From positions 1 to 64,000 of the forward strand of contig CBDDEN010000006.1 in NCBI GenBank assembly GCA_965226925.1: a DNA stretch of 64,000 nucleotides, read 5' to 3'. Origin of the DNA: CBDDCX01 sp965226925 (lineage in GTDB: Bacteria > Gemmatimonadota > Gemmatimonadetes > Longimicrobiales > Gaopeijiaceae). Made by a program: the position numbers and the translations under genes. The notes under the pieces were generated by a model. That model did not search any database. It was given only the letters and a program-made list of their open reading frames with translations, and was not told where the DNA came from. Below, in pieces: positions 49,172 to 58,828 of this stretch; the stretch's first letter is position 1, and each line of letters begins with the position of its first letter.

Positions 49172-51565
49172 TTGTTCTTCAACCTCCACAAATGGACGGG
49201 CGGGTTACCCAATGAGGTCCGCGCCGAGATCCGTTTCTATCTGGAGGAGCGGACGCGGGAGTTCATCGACGAGGGGATGGAACCGGACAAGGCTTGGAAC
49301 TCGGCGTTGGAGGCGTTCGGCGACGGCGGAAGGATCGAAGCGGAGGCTCGCGGGTGGGCCGAGAAACGGGAACCGAAGAGGAGGGTCGGGATGATGCTGT
49401 CTTCGCTCATGCAGGATCTGCGCTACGCCACTCGAACATTGATCGCCAAGCCGGGATTCACCGTTGTGGCGCTGCTGACGCTGGCTCTGGGAATCGGTGA
49501 CAACACGGCCATCTTCAGCCTCGTATACGCCACGCTCTTCCGGGCGCCGCCCGTAGAGGAACCGGATCGGTTGGCGGCGGTCTTCACGACCAGCCGACGG
49601 GGCTTCCCCAGAAGCTCTTCGTCGTACCCGGACTACCTGGATTACCGGGACCGGTCGACCCACTTCTTCGACATGGCCGCGACCAGCTATCTCCCCGCGA
49701 GCCTGGGTGACGAACAAGGCGTTGCCGTCTTCGTCACGCTCCAGGCCGTGACGGGCAACTACTTCGAACTCCTCGGCGTCACTCCCGCGTCGGGTCGCGT
49801 GCTGCAACCCCAGGACGACGCGCTGCGGGCCGGGGCGCGGGTCGCGGTGCTTCGCCACGACTTTTGGGAGAATCGTTTCCTCTCCGACGCCGCCATCATT
49901 GGGGAGACCCTTCGGCTCAACGGCGTACCCTTCGAGGTCGTGGGGGTCGCCCGAAGGGGCTTCGAGGGGATGCGCCTCGATTCGGAGCCGGAAATATGGA
50001 TCCCGATGCAGAGTGGAGCATCGCTGGGCGGCGGCGCGATCTCCAGCGAGACCGTCTGGGAGGACCGGGGCACCCGCTGGATGGACACATGCTCGTGGCC
50101 CGGCTCGAGCCCGGCAGCAGCGTCGAACAGGCGCGGGCCGAGCTCCTGGCCGTGCCGGATCGACTGGCCGAGGAGGACCCGGACGCCCGCGGCCCCCGCT
50201 CCGTAACCGTAGACGCGCTCCCCGGCTATCTGCTTCCCAACGGGAGCGAGGTCCAGATGCGCGGATTCGTCTGGCTCCTTCTCGGGGTGACCGGATTCAC
50301 GCTACTGCTGGCGTGCGCGAACCTGGCGAACCTCCTACTCGCCAGAGCCTCTGCGCGACAGCGTGAGATCGGCGTGCGTCTCGCCATCGGCGCCGGACGG
50401 GGCCGGCTCGTGCGCCAACTCCTGACGGAGAGCATCGTCCTGGCCCTCGCGGGGGCCTGCGCCGGTGTGTTCCTGGCCGATCTTCTCATTCGGCTATTGG
50501 GCGACTTCCAACTCCCCGGCAGCGTCACGATCGCCTCGCTGGGCATCGGACTGGACGGTCGTCTCCTCGCGGTCGCGCTGGCCATCGCACTCCTCACCAC
50601 CCTGTTTTTCGGTCTCGTGCCGGCGATTCAGGCCACCCGTCCCGAGCTCGTGCAGAACGGCGGCGCCATGGGGCGTTTCGCCGAGGTCGAGGGGTACGAC
50701 CGGCCCGAGGACGAAGAACTGCGGATCGACGTGGTCGTGGTGAGCCCGGGCTACTTCGAGAGCCTGAGAATGCCGCTCGTGAGCGGTCGGGGTTTCGAGC
50801 GATCCGACGACGAATCCGGTGCCGGCGTGGTGGTGGTCAACCACGCCATGGCGAACCGGTACTGGCCCGACGGTCAGGCTGTCGGCGGCATGATCTCCGT
50901 CGGCGAGGGCTTCGTCTATAGGGTGGTCGGCATCGCCGCCGACGCGACCTGGAACACGCTCGCGGACGACCCGACGAACTACGTGTATGCGCCTCTGGCT
51001 CAGTCGCCCGAGTTGGCGGTGAACGCCTTCCTGACCCTCGCGGCCCACACGACGAGCGACGCCGGCGCCCTGCTTCCGGCGATGCGCGCCGAAATCCAAG
51101 GGCTCGAGCCGGAGCTTCCGATCCAGACGCTTTCGACGATGGAGGACTTCTTGAACCGGGTGCTCATGCCACAACGCATGGGCGCCGCCCTGCTGAACGG
51201 GCTTCGGCCTGTTGGCACTGCTCCTCTCGGCGCTCGGTATCGCCGGCGTGGTGGGCTTCACCGTGAACCAGAAGCAGAGGGATATCGGCGTGCGGATCGC
51301 ACTCGGTGCTCGCGGCTCCGAGGTGCTGGGCCTGCTCGCCACATCGATGGCGCATCCGGTGGCTTGGGGTCTGTTGGTCGGCCTGATCACGGCGCGTACG
51401 CTCACGAGGACGGTAGAGGGCTTCATGTTCAGGGTCAGCCCCACCGACCCCCTCGTCTACGTCTTGATCGCCCTCGGACTGGCCGGCGTGGCGGCTGTTG
51501 CGACGCTGGTGCCCGCGAGGAAGGCCACACGCATGGACCCGATCCAGGTGTTGAAGACCGAGTAG
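49172..51565 (+). pseudogene. ADOP-type ABC transporter permease (FtsX/MacB-like), degenerate
   Basis: The N-terminal ADOP region (EIRFYLEERTREFIDEGM, EAFGDGG) is followed by TM1 with MacB_PCD (LIAKPGFTVVALLTLALGIG), the first FtsX domain (WLLLGVTGFTLLLACANLAN, EIGVRLAIGAGRGRLVRQLL) and the second (SALGIAGVVGFTVNQKQRDI, VPARKATRMDPIQVLKTE). Three defects are visible: loss of one base near 50085 (RWMD then MLVARLEPG in another frame); an in-frame gap of roughly 110-150 residues at about 50665, joining VQNGG to AMGRFAEVEGY and losing TM3; and an extra G near 51200. The start is uncertain (TTG 49172 is one possibility). Confidence 0.8.
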
Positions 51566-51684
51566 GCCGACCCCGACCCGGGACCGGGCCATCCCTCTTC
51601 TTCCTTGCAGGGGAGCCACGCGACCATTTCAGTGTATGTTTACGATCGCCGTAGTCGCCCACTTGTCGATCTCGCCGTGGGAAT

Positions 51685-52341
51685 ATGAAGATTCTTCGAA
51701 CACGCGCAGGATACGCCCTCTTGATCGGTGCACTGCTGCAGGCGTGCGCCGGCACGAGCGCGACCCGGGCACAGACCCCCGGGTCGTCTTCCCGCATGTC
51801 CACGGCCGAACTCGAGGCCCTCTATCGGGCGCGACAAGACAGCGCCCTGATGCGCGTGAGCGAGGCCGATGTCCGGTTCATGACAGGAATGATCGGGCAC
51901 CACGCGCAGGCGTTGGTCATGGCGGGGTTCGCCCCGGCCAACGATGCCAGCCGTCAAATCAGGACCTTGACCGCCCGGATCATCAACGCTCAAAAGGACG
52001 AGATCGCGCTCATGCAGCGGTGGTTGCTCGATCGCGAACAGCCGGTCCCCGAGGTGGACGCCACGGGCCACATGGAACACGCAATGCACATGCCCGGGAT
52101 GCTGACCCCGCAGCAGCTCGAAGAGCTCGAGAAGGCTCGCGGCCCCGAATACGACCGGCTGTTCCTGACCTATATGATCCAACACCACGAGGGCGCCGTC
52201 ACCATGGTGCGCGACCTGTTCGCTACCGACGGAGCCGCGCAGGACGACATTGCGTTCAAGCTCGCTTCCGACGTCCAGGTGGATCAGATCACCGAGATCA
52301 ATCGCATGCGGAGTATGCTCGAGGCGTTACCGACGCCTTAG
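51685..52341 (+). CDS. DUF305 family lipoprotein
   Basis: The 218-residue lipoprotein (lipobox LQAC) has two DUF305 ferritin-like half-repeats: DVRFMTGMIGHHAQALVMAG (about 70-90) and YDRLFLTYMIQHHEGAVTMV (about 155-175). Their paired HH residues probably bind metal. A Met/His-rich linker (GHMEHAMHMPGM) suggests copper or silver affinity. DUF305 proteins are periplasmic and often linked to copper. The gene begins a same-strand cluster with two LVIVD proteins, a combination I associate with Gemmatimonadota and related soil bacteria. Confidence 0.88.
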   Translation: MKILRTRAGYALLIGALLQACAGTSATRAQTPGSSSRMSTAELEALYRARQDSALMRVSEADVRFMTGMIGHHAQALVMAGFAPANDASRQIRTLTARIINAQKDEIALMQRWLLDREQPVPEVDATGHMEHAMHMPGMLTPQQLEELEKARGPEYDRLFLTYMIQHHEGAVTMVRDLFATDGAAQDDIAFKLASDVQVDQITEINRMRSMLEALPTP

Positions 52342-52385
52342 CCCATCACCGACCACACCACACTATCACGCTCGAGGAACCCGCT

Positions 52386-54431
52386 ATGACCCTTGTCGCG
52401 TTGACGCTTCGTCGTCTGTCACGCGCTTCCGTCCAGATAGCGAAGCCGCTCTTCCTGGGACTGGGACTGGTGGCCTTGGCCAGTTGTGCCGGTCAGTACT
52501 CCGCGCCCGAGGCCGCACCGACCGCGGCGCCGGCCGCTACGACCGCGATGACCCCTGCACCTCTTCAGGTCACGCCCCCGAGTCCTGATCCCCGCGTAGG
52601 CCTGAGAGCCGGCCTCTTCGACGCAGCCGAGGCCGCGTGGAACATGCGGGTCGTCTCGAGCACGCCGCCTGCAGGACCTTTCGTGGGTGTAACGAATTCC
52701 GACCTGGCCTTCACCGGCGAGTACGTGATCCAGGGCAACTACAACGGCTTCCAGGTCTGGAATATCGAGGATGCCGCGAACCCGGCATCGACGACTACTC
52801 ACCTCTGCCCCGCATCGCAGAGCGACGTGTCCGTCTACAAGAACCTGCTCTTCGTCTCCGGCGAAGGGCTGGGCGGGCGGCTCGACTGCGGCACACAGGG
52901 TGTCGACGAAGCGGTCAGCCCCGACCGACTCCGCGGGATCCGGATCTTCGACATCAGCGACATTCGGAGTCCGCGGTACCTCGCCAACGTGCAGACCTGC
53001 CGCGGTTCACACACCCACACCGTGTTGGAGGCTCCGAACGATCCGGACAACGTCTACATCTACGTATCGGGATCCTCAGGCGTCCGCCCCGCCGAGGAAC
53101 TGGCGGGCTGCTCCGGCGCGTTGCCGAGCGAGGACCCCAACTCCGCTCTGTTCAGGATCGAGGTTATCCGGGTGCCCGTCGACAATCCGGAGCAGGCCGC
53201 GATCGTGACGTCCCCGCGGATCTTCGAGGAGCTCATGGCTCCGCCGACCCACGGTCTTTCGGTCGCCGACATCGCCGAGTTGGAAGAGGCGCGGGCCGCC
53301 GGCGCATTCGTCACTTCCTTCGGTGGTGGTGGAGCCGAGCGGGTGCTGCCCGACCGTATGATCCAACCGATGCTCGACCAGATCGTCGCCGAGCGCGGGG
53401 GCACGGGTGCGGCGACGGCGGCCGACAGCGCCTCGCTGCGTGAGCGTCTTCCCGAGATGATGGCGCAATTCAATAGGCCGCGTCCGGGTGAGGGCTCGAA
53501 TCTGGGGCCCTCGCAGTGCCATGACATCACGGTCTACCCCGGCATGGGGCTGGCCGGAGGGGCTTGTGGAGGATACGGGCTCCTGCTCGACATCAGCGAT
53601 CCCACGAATCCCGTGCGGATAGCGGCGGCGGCGGACTCGAACTTCGCCTATTGGCACTCCGCCACCTTCAACAACGACGGATCGAAGGTGCTCTTCACGG
53701 ACGAGTGGGGCGGCGGCGGCTCGCCGAAGTGCCGGTCCAGCGATCCGATGGAATGGGGAGCGAACGCCATCTTCACGATCGAAGGCGACGAGCTCGAGTT
53801 CCAGTCGTACTACAAGCTGCCGGCCCCGCAGACGTCGCTGGAGAACTGCGTCGCCCACAACGGGTCGCTGATTCCGGTCCCCGGACGCGACATCATGGCC
53901 CAGGCGTGGTACCAGGGCGGCATTTCGGTCTTCGACTGGACCGACCCGAAGAACCCCGTCGAGATCGCTTTCCACGACCGAGGACCCACGGACGCGACGC
54001 GCCAGGGATCGGGAGGGAGCTGGTCGGTCTACTGGTACAACGGAGTGCTCGTGAGCTCGGAGATCGCACGCGGGCTCGACATCTTCGAGCTCCTGCCGAG
54101 CGCAGTGCTGTCGCAGAACGAGATCGACGCCGCGCTGTCCGTTCGTCTCGACCACCTGAACGCTCAGGGGCAGCCCAAGTTCGAGTGGCCCTACACCTTC
54201 GCCCTTGCCCGGGCTTATGTGGATCAGCTAGAGCGAGCCCGCTCCATGACGGCGGCAAGAGTTCGAGACGTGAGGGGATCCCTCACCGCCGCAGAGCGCG
54301 CGTCCGGTGCGGCACGCGGTTCGGCATTGAGGTCGCTCGCCCGGGCGCTGGAGAGCGAAGCGGGCGAGTCGGGAGACGCACCCAAGGTGCGGATGCTGGC
54401 CGAGGCCGTCCGCGGGCTGGCGAGCAGCTGA
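52386..54431 (+). CDS. LVIVD-repeat beta-propeller lipoprotein 1
   Basis: The 681-residue lipoprotein (LASC lipobox) has a Pro/Ala linker, then LVIVD-like propeller blades: VIQGNYNGFQVWNIEDAANP, GIRIFDISDIRSPRYLANVQ, YGLLLDISDPTNPVRIAAAA, GGISVFDWTDPKNPVEIAFH, EIARGLDIFELLPSAV. Metal-ligand-like blocks HTHTV and HDITVY recur. A charged C-terminal region of ~100 residues (LERARSMTAARVRDVRGSLT) looks helical. Start supported by CGAGGAAC before ATG 52386. The cellular role is unknown; it probably works outside the cell with the DUF305 protein. Confidence 0.85.
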   Translation: MTLVALTLRRLSRASVQIAKPLFLGLGLVALASCAGQYSAPEAAPTAAPAATTAMTPAPLQVTPPSPDPRVGLRAGLFDAAEAAWNMRVVSSTPPAGPFVGVTNSDLAFTGEYVIQGNYNGFQVWNIEDAANPASTTTHLCPASQSDVSVYKNLLFVSGEGLGGRLDCGTQGVDEAVSPDRLRGIRIFDISDIRSPRYLANVQTCRGSHTHTVLEAPNDPDNVYIYVSGSSGVRPAEELAGCSGALPSEDPNSALFRIEVIRVPVDNPEQAAIVTSPRIFEELMAPPTHGLSVADIAELEEARAAGAFVTSFGGGGAERVLPDRMIQPMLDQIVAERGGTGAATAADSASLRERLPEMMAQFNRPRPGEGSNLGPSQCHDITVYPGMGLAGGACGGYGLLLDISDPTNPVRIAAAADSNFAYWHSATFNNDGSKVLFTDEWGGGGSPKCRSSDPMEWGANAIFTIEGDELEFQSYYKLPAPQTSLENCVAHNGSLIPVPGRDIMAQAWYQGGISVFDWTDPKNPVEIAFHDRGPTDATRQGSGGSWSVYWYNGVLVSSEIARGLDIFELLPSAVLSQNEIDAALSVRLDHLNAQGQPKFEWPYTFALARAYVDQLERARSMTAARVRDVRGSLTAAERASGAARGSALRSLARALESEAGESGDAPKVRMLAEAVRGLASS

Positions 54432-54468
54432 CAGTGACACCAGAGAACCACAGTCGAGGAATCCTGAC

Positions 54469-56499
54469 ATGACCTTCATCGATACACCGCGGCCGCAGCC
54501 TCTTCGCGTCCGGACCCGCCTGGCGAAGCCGTTTCCGATGGCCGTGGCACTGGTGGTGCTGTCCGCCTGTTCCGGTCAGCCGGCCGTCGTGCCCCCTGCC
54601 GCCAGGCCGATGCCGGTGCGCCCGACTCCGCTCCGGGTCACACCTCCCAGTCCCGATCCCCGGGTCGGTCTGGCAGCCGGGCTTTTCGATGCGGCCGAGG
54701 CCACGTGGAATCTGCGTGTCGTATCGAGCACTCCGCCGGCCGAGCCGTTCGTGGGTTCCACGAATTCGGACATGGCGTTCAAGGGCGACTACGCGATCCA
54801 GGGCAACTACAACGGTGTACAGTTTTGGAACATCGAGGACCCGAGCAACCCCGCGTCCACCACCACGTTCGTCTGCCCGGCGTCACAAAACGACGTTTCC
54901 GTGTACCAGAACCTGCTCTTCGTCTCCGGCGAGGGCATGGGGGGGCGACTCGACTGCGGCACGCAGGGCGTCGACGAAGCGGTCAGCGCAGACCGGCTCC
55001 GGGGCATTCGCATCTTCGACATCAGCGACATACGAAGCCCGAGGTACATAACGAACGTGCAGACGTGTCGGGGTTCGCATACGCATACGTTGTTGGTGGC
55101 TCCGAGCGACCCGAACAACGTCTACATCTACGTCTCCGGCTCCGCGCCCGTACGTTCGGCCGAGGAGTTGGCGGGCTGCTCGGGTGCGATGCCGAGCGAA
55201 GATCCGAATACGGCTCTGTTCCGCATCGAGGTTATCCGGGTGCCGCTCGACCATCCGGAGCAGGCCGCGATCGTGAGCTCACCTCGGATCTTCGAGGAAC
55301 TCGTGGCTCCCCCGACGCACGGGATGGCGCCTGAGGACGAGGCCGCCCTTCAGGAGGCCCGCGACCGCGGTGCGTTCATCGCCGAGTTCGACGGTCAGTT
55401 CCAGATCATGCCCGACCAGTTCGCGGAGCAGATGCTCGCCGACATGCTTGCGGCTCAGGGCCGCACGGGTCCTCCCACCGCGGCCGACAGTACGGCTCTG
55501 CGCGAGATGATCCCGGCCATGTTGGCGGAGCAGTTTGGACCACAAGGCGATGAGGACGGACCCGGCTTCGGCCCGACCCAGTGCCACGACATCACGGTGT
55601 ACCCGGCAATGGGACTCGCCGGGGGCGCCTGTGAGGGGTACGGGCTGCTGCTCGATATCAGCGACCCTCTCGATCCGAAGCGACTCGCAGCCGTGGCGGA
55701 CTCGAACTTCGCTTATTGGCACTCGGCCACCTTCAACAACGACGCGACCAAGATCCTATTCACCGACGAGTGGGGCGGCGGCGGCGGACCGAAGTGCCGG
55801 GCCACGGATCCCAAGGAGTGGGGAGCGAACGCCATCTTCACGATCGAAGGCCGGGAGATGGTCTTCAGGTCGTACTACAAGTTGCCGGCACCTCAGACGT
55901 CACTTGAGAACTGCGTCGCCCACAATGGGTCGCTCATTCCCATCCCCGGACGAGACGTCATGGTCCAGGCTTGGTATCAGGGCGGCATCTCTGTCTTCGA
56001 CTGGACCGATGCCAGCCGCCCCGTGGAAATCGCGTTCCACGACCGGGGACCCTCCGACCCGAGCACGATGGGTCCCGGGGGAAGCTGGTCCGTGTACTGG
56101 TACAACGGCGCGATCGTGAGTTCCGAGATCGCACGCGGGCTCGACATCTTCGAGCTCACACCCAGCGAGGCGATTTCGCAAAACGAGATCGACGCGGCGA
56201 ACTCCGTGCGGCTGGAGTATCTCAACGCGCAGGGGCAGCCGAGGTTCGTGTGGCCGTATACGTTCGCCCTTGCCCGGGCGTACCTGGATCAACTGGAGCG
56301 CTCGCGCCGCATGGAGTCGACCCGGATCGCCGAAGTGCGGGCGGCGCTGGACGATGCGGAACGCGCCTCCACCGGTGCGGAGCGCCGCAACACCCTGACC
56401 TCGCTCGCCCGGGGGTTGAGCGTCGACGCCCGCGCGTCACAGGAGTTCCCGAGGGTGCGGATGTTGGCCGAGGCGGTGCGAGGGCTGGCCGGGAGTTAG
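54469..56499 (+). CDS. LVIVD-repeat beta-propeller lipoprotein 2 (tandem paralogue)
   Basis: The 676-residue lipoprotein (LSAC lipobox) is collinear with the preceding gene through all propeller blades and the C-terminal helical region (for example NIEDPSNPASTTTFVCPASQ and YKLPAPQTSLENCVAHNGSL). They differ most in the signal region and in a variable loop near residues 295-365 (RGAFIAEFDGQFQIMPDQF here, GAFVTSFGGGGAERVLPDRM in copy 1). Clearly a tandem duplication; both copies are intact, which argues for retained separate use. The gap between them is 37 bp. Confidence 0.87.
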   Translation: MTFIDTPRPQPLRVRTRLAKPFPMAVALVVLSACSGQPAVVPPAARPMPVRPTPLRVTPPSPDPRVGLAAGLFDAAEATWNLRVVSSTPPAEPFVGSTNSDMAFKGDYAIQGNYNGVQFWNIEDPSNPASTTTFVCPASQNDVSVYQNLLFVSGEGMGGRLDCGTQGVDEAVSADRLRGIRIFDISDIRSPRYITNVQTCRGSHTHTLLVAPSDPNNVYIYVSGSAPVRSAEELAGCSGAMPSEDPNTALFRIEVIRVPLDHPEQAAIVSSPRIFEELVAPPTHGMAPEDEAALQEARDRGAFIAEFDGQFQIMPDQFAEQMLADMLAAQGRTGPPTAADSTALREMIPAMLAEQFGPQGDEDGPGFGPTQCHDITVYPAMGLAGGACEGYGLLLDISDPLDPKRLAAVADSNFAYWHSATFNNDATKILFTDEWGGGGGPKCRATDPKEWGANAIFTIEGREMVFRSYYKLPAPQTSLENCVAHNGSLIPIPGRDVMVQAWYQGGISVFDWTDASRPVEIAFHDRGPSDPSTMGPGGSWSVYWYNGAIVSSEIARGLDIFELTPSEAISQNEIDAANSVRLEYLNAQGQPRFVWPYTFALARAYLDQLERSRRMESTRIAEVRAALDDAERASTGAERRNTLTSLARGLSVDARASQEFPRVRMLAEAVRGLAGS

Positions 56500-56547
56500 A
56501 TCGCGTGCGCCGCTGAGGAGCAATCGGGGCGAAGCAGGCTTCGAACC

Positions 56548-57537
56548 ATGCGCATCTGTCTGCTGACCGACCAGGATCTCGACGCGGACCCATTCCCCGC
56601 GGACGATTGGCCGTCTGATCCGCGCCCGTTCATGCCCGAGGCCACTTGGCGGCTCGAGGTGCTCGAGAAGTCGACTGCGGTGGAAAGGGTCACCGCCCGG
56701 GTCAGCGAGGGCTTCGACCTCTTCTTCAACCTCTGCGACGGGGCCGCTGACGAGAGCACGCCGGGCATCGAGGTCGTCCTGACGTTGGAACGCCTGAACG
56801 TACCCTTTACGGGGGCGACCTCGGACTTTTACGAACCCTCCCGCTTGGAGATGAAACGCGCCTGCCGCGCGCAGGGCATCGACACGCCGGCGTTCGTGCT
56901 CGCCGAAAACGACGACGATGTCCGACGTGCCGCCGACACGCTACGGTTTCCGCTCTTCGTGAAACATCACAGTAGCTACGCGAGCGTCTCCATCAGCCGC
57001 GCCTCCCGCGTCCGGACCCCCGCCGGGCTATCCAGGCAGGCCAAGAAGATCATGACGCGACATGGGAAGGCGCTGATCGAGGAGTACGTCGACGGGATCG
57101 AGGCGACGGTCCTCGTGGCCGAGAATCCCGACGATCCCACCCGACCCACGACCTACACCCCCCTACAGTATCGATTCCCGGAGGGGGAAAGCTTCAAGCA
57201 CGCCCACATCAAGTGGGTGGACTTCGACTCGCTGTCCTCGTTCCCGGTCGACGACCCCGAGCTGGAGGCGCGTCTGCGGGACGTTGCCGCACGGTTCTTC
57301 GTTGAGTTGAAGGGTGCCAGCTTCGGCCGCTGCGACCTACGCGTAGACGCCGATGGCACGCCGTTCATGCTCGAGATCAACCCCAACTGCGGCGTCTTCT
57401 ACCCCGAGAGCGCACCCGGCGGCGCCGACCTGTGTCTCGCATGGGATCCCGCCGGCCACGAGGGCTTCACGCGGCAGATAGTCCGAGCGGCCCTGGAGCG
57501 TCACAGGCGGCGGCTCAATGAGGGTGAAGCCGAGTAG
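56548..57537 (+). CDS. ATP-grasp enzyme related to D-alanine-D-alanine ligase
   Basis: The 329-residue ATP-grasp protein shows FNLCDGAADESTPGIEVVLT, PFTGATSDFYEPSRLEMKRA, the nucleotide loop LRFPLFVKHHSSYASVSISR, GKALIEEYVDGIEATVLVAE, and metal-binding GRCDLRVDADGTPFMLEINP with NCGVFYPE. Ddl-like members ligate amino acids or peptides, but free-standing relatives have varied substrates. The context (lipoproteins, DUF4837) does not identify one. It follows LVIVD2 by 48 bp and may share its transcript. Confidence 0.85.
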   Translation: MRICLLTDQDLDADPFPADDWPSDPRPFMPEATWRLEVLEKSTAVERVTARVSEGFDLFFNLCDGAADESTPGIEVVLTLERLNVPFTGATSDFYEPSRLEMKRACRAQGIDTPAFVLAENDDDVRRAADTLRFPLFVKHHSSYASVSISRASRVRTPAGLSRQAKKIMTRHGKALIEEYVDGIEATVLVAENPDDPTRPTTYTPLQYRFPEGESFKHAHIKWVDFDSLSSFPVDDPELEARLRDVAARFFVELKGASFGRCDLRVDADGTPFMLEINPNCGVFYPESAPGGADLCLAWDPAGHEGFTRQIVRAALERHRRRLNEGEAE

Positions 57538-57638
57538 TCCGTTCCGAAACTAGGGATCGCGCCCGCCGGACGGAACGGAGGCGACGTCGGCACGGTACTT
57601 GGATGGGAGTGGCTTCCCTCCCAACCAGGTCACGGATC

Positions 57639-58664
57639 ATGCCCAGAACGTCGACACTGCTCCCACTCGCCGCCTTCGCACTCGTCCTCACCTCCTGTAG
57701 TGGAGAAAGCCGGGCCTGGGGCGAGAACAACAGCATCATCGTCGGTACCTCCGAGGATCAGTGGCTCGGAATCGGGGGCATGGTGGAGTCGGCCCTCGAG
57801 ACCAGGATCGTGACCGTGCGTCCAGAGAAGACCTTCAGGGTCACACATCAGGATCCGGCCCGGCCCGAGTGGGACAGGCTCCGGCGGTTCAGGCAGCTGC
57901 TCCTGATCGGCACGGCCGACGACCCGTGGATGGCTGAAGCGCTGGACCTCGCGGAGCAAGCTTCCTTCGAGCCACCGGAGATCTTCCAGGTCGAGGACGT
58001 CTGGGCACGAGGTCAGACCGCGACCGTCATGCTGCTGGCCTCCCGCGACCCCGCCGAGGCCGAGCCGCTCATGGAACCGCTCCACGACCTCATGGACGGC
58101 CAATACCGGGAGTGGGTCAAAGCCAGGATGTTCATGACGGGTGCGAACGAAGAGCTCGCCGATTCACTTTGGGAATTGGCTCAGTTCAGCCTCGTTCTGC
58201 CACAGCTTTACCGGCGGCGAACCGAAGACTCGGTCTACATGTTCCGCAACGACAACCCGGATCCGTCCGAGCTGATCCGGCAGATCACGATCACCTGGCG
58301 GACACACGCACCCCAGGGCCTCAACCAGGACGAGCTCCTGGCCTGGCGCCAGGAGGTGGCCGACGGGCACTTCAGCTACCCGCAGGTCCTGGACCTACGG
58401 CTGGCGCACGTCAGGCGTCTCCAACAGGGCGACGTGGTCATGGACGAGGTTCGGGCCGTGTGGTCCAACCCACCGGAAGATGCGTTCCCGGCGGGCGGAC
58501 CCCTGATCACCAGGCTTGTCCCCTGCCCTCACCAGGGAAGAGACTATCTGGTGGATGCCTGGCTCTACGCGCCGGGAAGGGACAAGTACCAGTACGTGCT
58601 GCAACTCGAGACCATCCTGGACTCGTTCCGCTGTAGGGCCGCGAGCCGCCTGGCTTCGGTATAG
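57639..58664 (+). CDS. DUF4837 family lipoprotein
   Basis: The 341-residue protein has lipobox LTSC (LAAFALVLTSC). The mature part fits DUF4837, a family of unknown function known mainly from Bacteroidota: GENNSIIVGTSEDQWLGIGG, VRPEKTFRVTHQDPARPEWD, LRRFRQLLLIGTADDPWMAE, and later NDNPDPSELIRQITITWRTH. The start at ATG 57639 is preferred to upstream GTG/ATG codons because it begins the signal peptide. The site upstream is weak (AGGT). Confidence 0.8.
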   Translation: MPRTSTLLPLAAFALVLTSCSGESRAWGENNSIIVGTSEDQWLGIGGMVESALETRIVTVRPEKTFRVTHQDPARPEWDRLRRFRQLLLIGTADDPWMAEALDLAEQASFEPPEIFQVEDVWARGQTATVMLLASRDPAEAEPLMEPLHDLMDGQYREWVKARMFMTGANEELADSLWELAQFSLVLPQLYRRRTEDSVYMFRNDNPDPSELIRQITITWRTHAPQGLNQDELLAWRQEVADGHFSYPQVLDLRLAHVRRLQQGDVVMDEVRAVWSNPPEDAFPAGGPLITRLVPCPHQGRDYLVDAWLYAPGRDKYQYVLQLETILDSFRCRAASRLASV

Positions 58665-58796
58665 AGTCCTAGCGAGCCCGGCGAGCCCGAGCCCGGCCCA
58701 CGCGACCCGCCGCCGGCAGCAACCGCAACCGGCGTCCCGGACCAACGCCCCGGAGCCCCCCCCGGTAACCCCTTGCACGCCTGCCGTACTTGTTAC

Positions 58797-58828
58797 ATCA
58801 TTATATCCGGATTTATGGATACTATGAT
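58797..58828. promoter_or_regulatory. AT-rich inverted repeat over the regulator start, candidate operator
   Basis: ATCATTATATCC (58797-58808) and GGATACTATGAT (58817-58828) are inverted repeats matching at 10 of 12 positions around an 8-base spacer. ATCCGGAT at 58805-58812 is itself a perfect palindrome. The AT-rich block stands out in GC-rich surroundings and covers the candidate start codons (58815, 58824). A bound dimer could block translation or transcription start, giving autoregulation by the ArsR-type protein encoded here. Confidence 0.5.
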
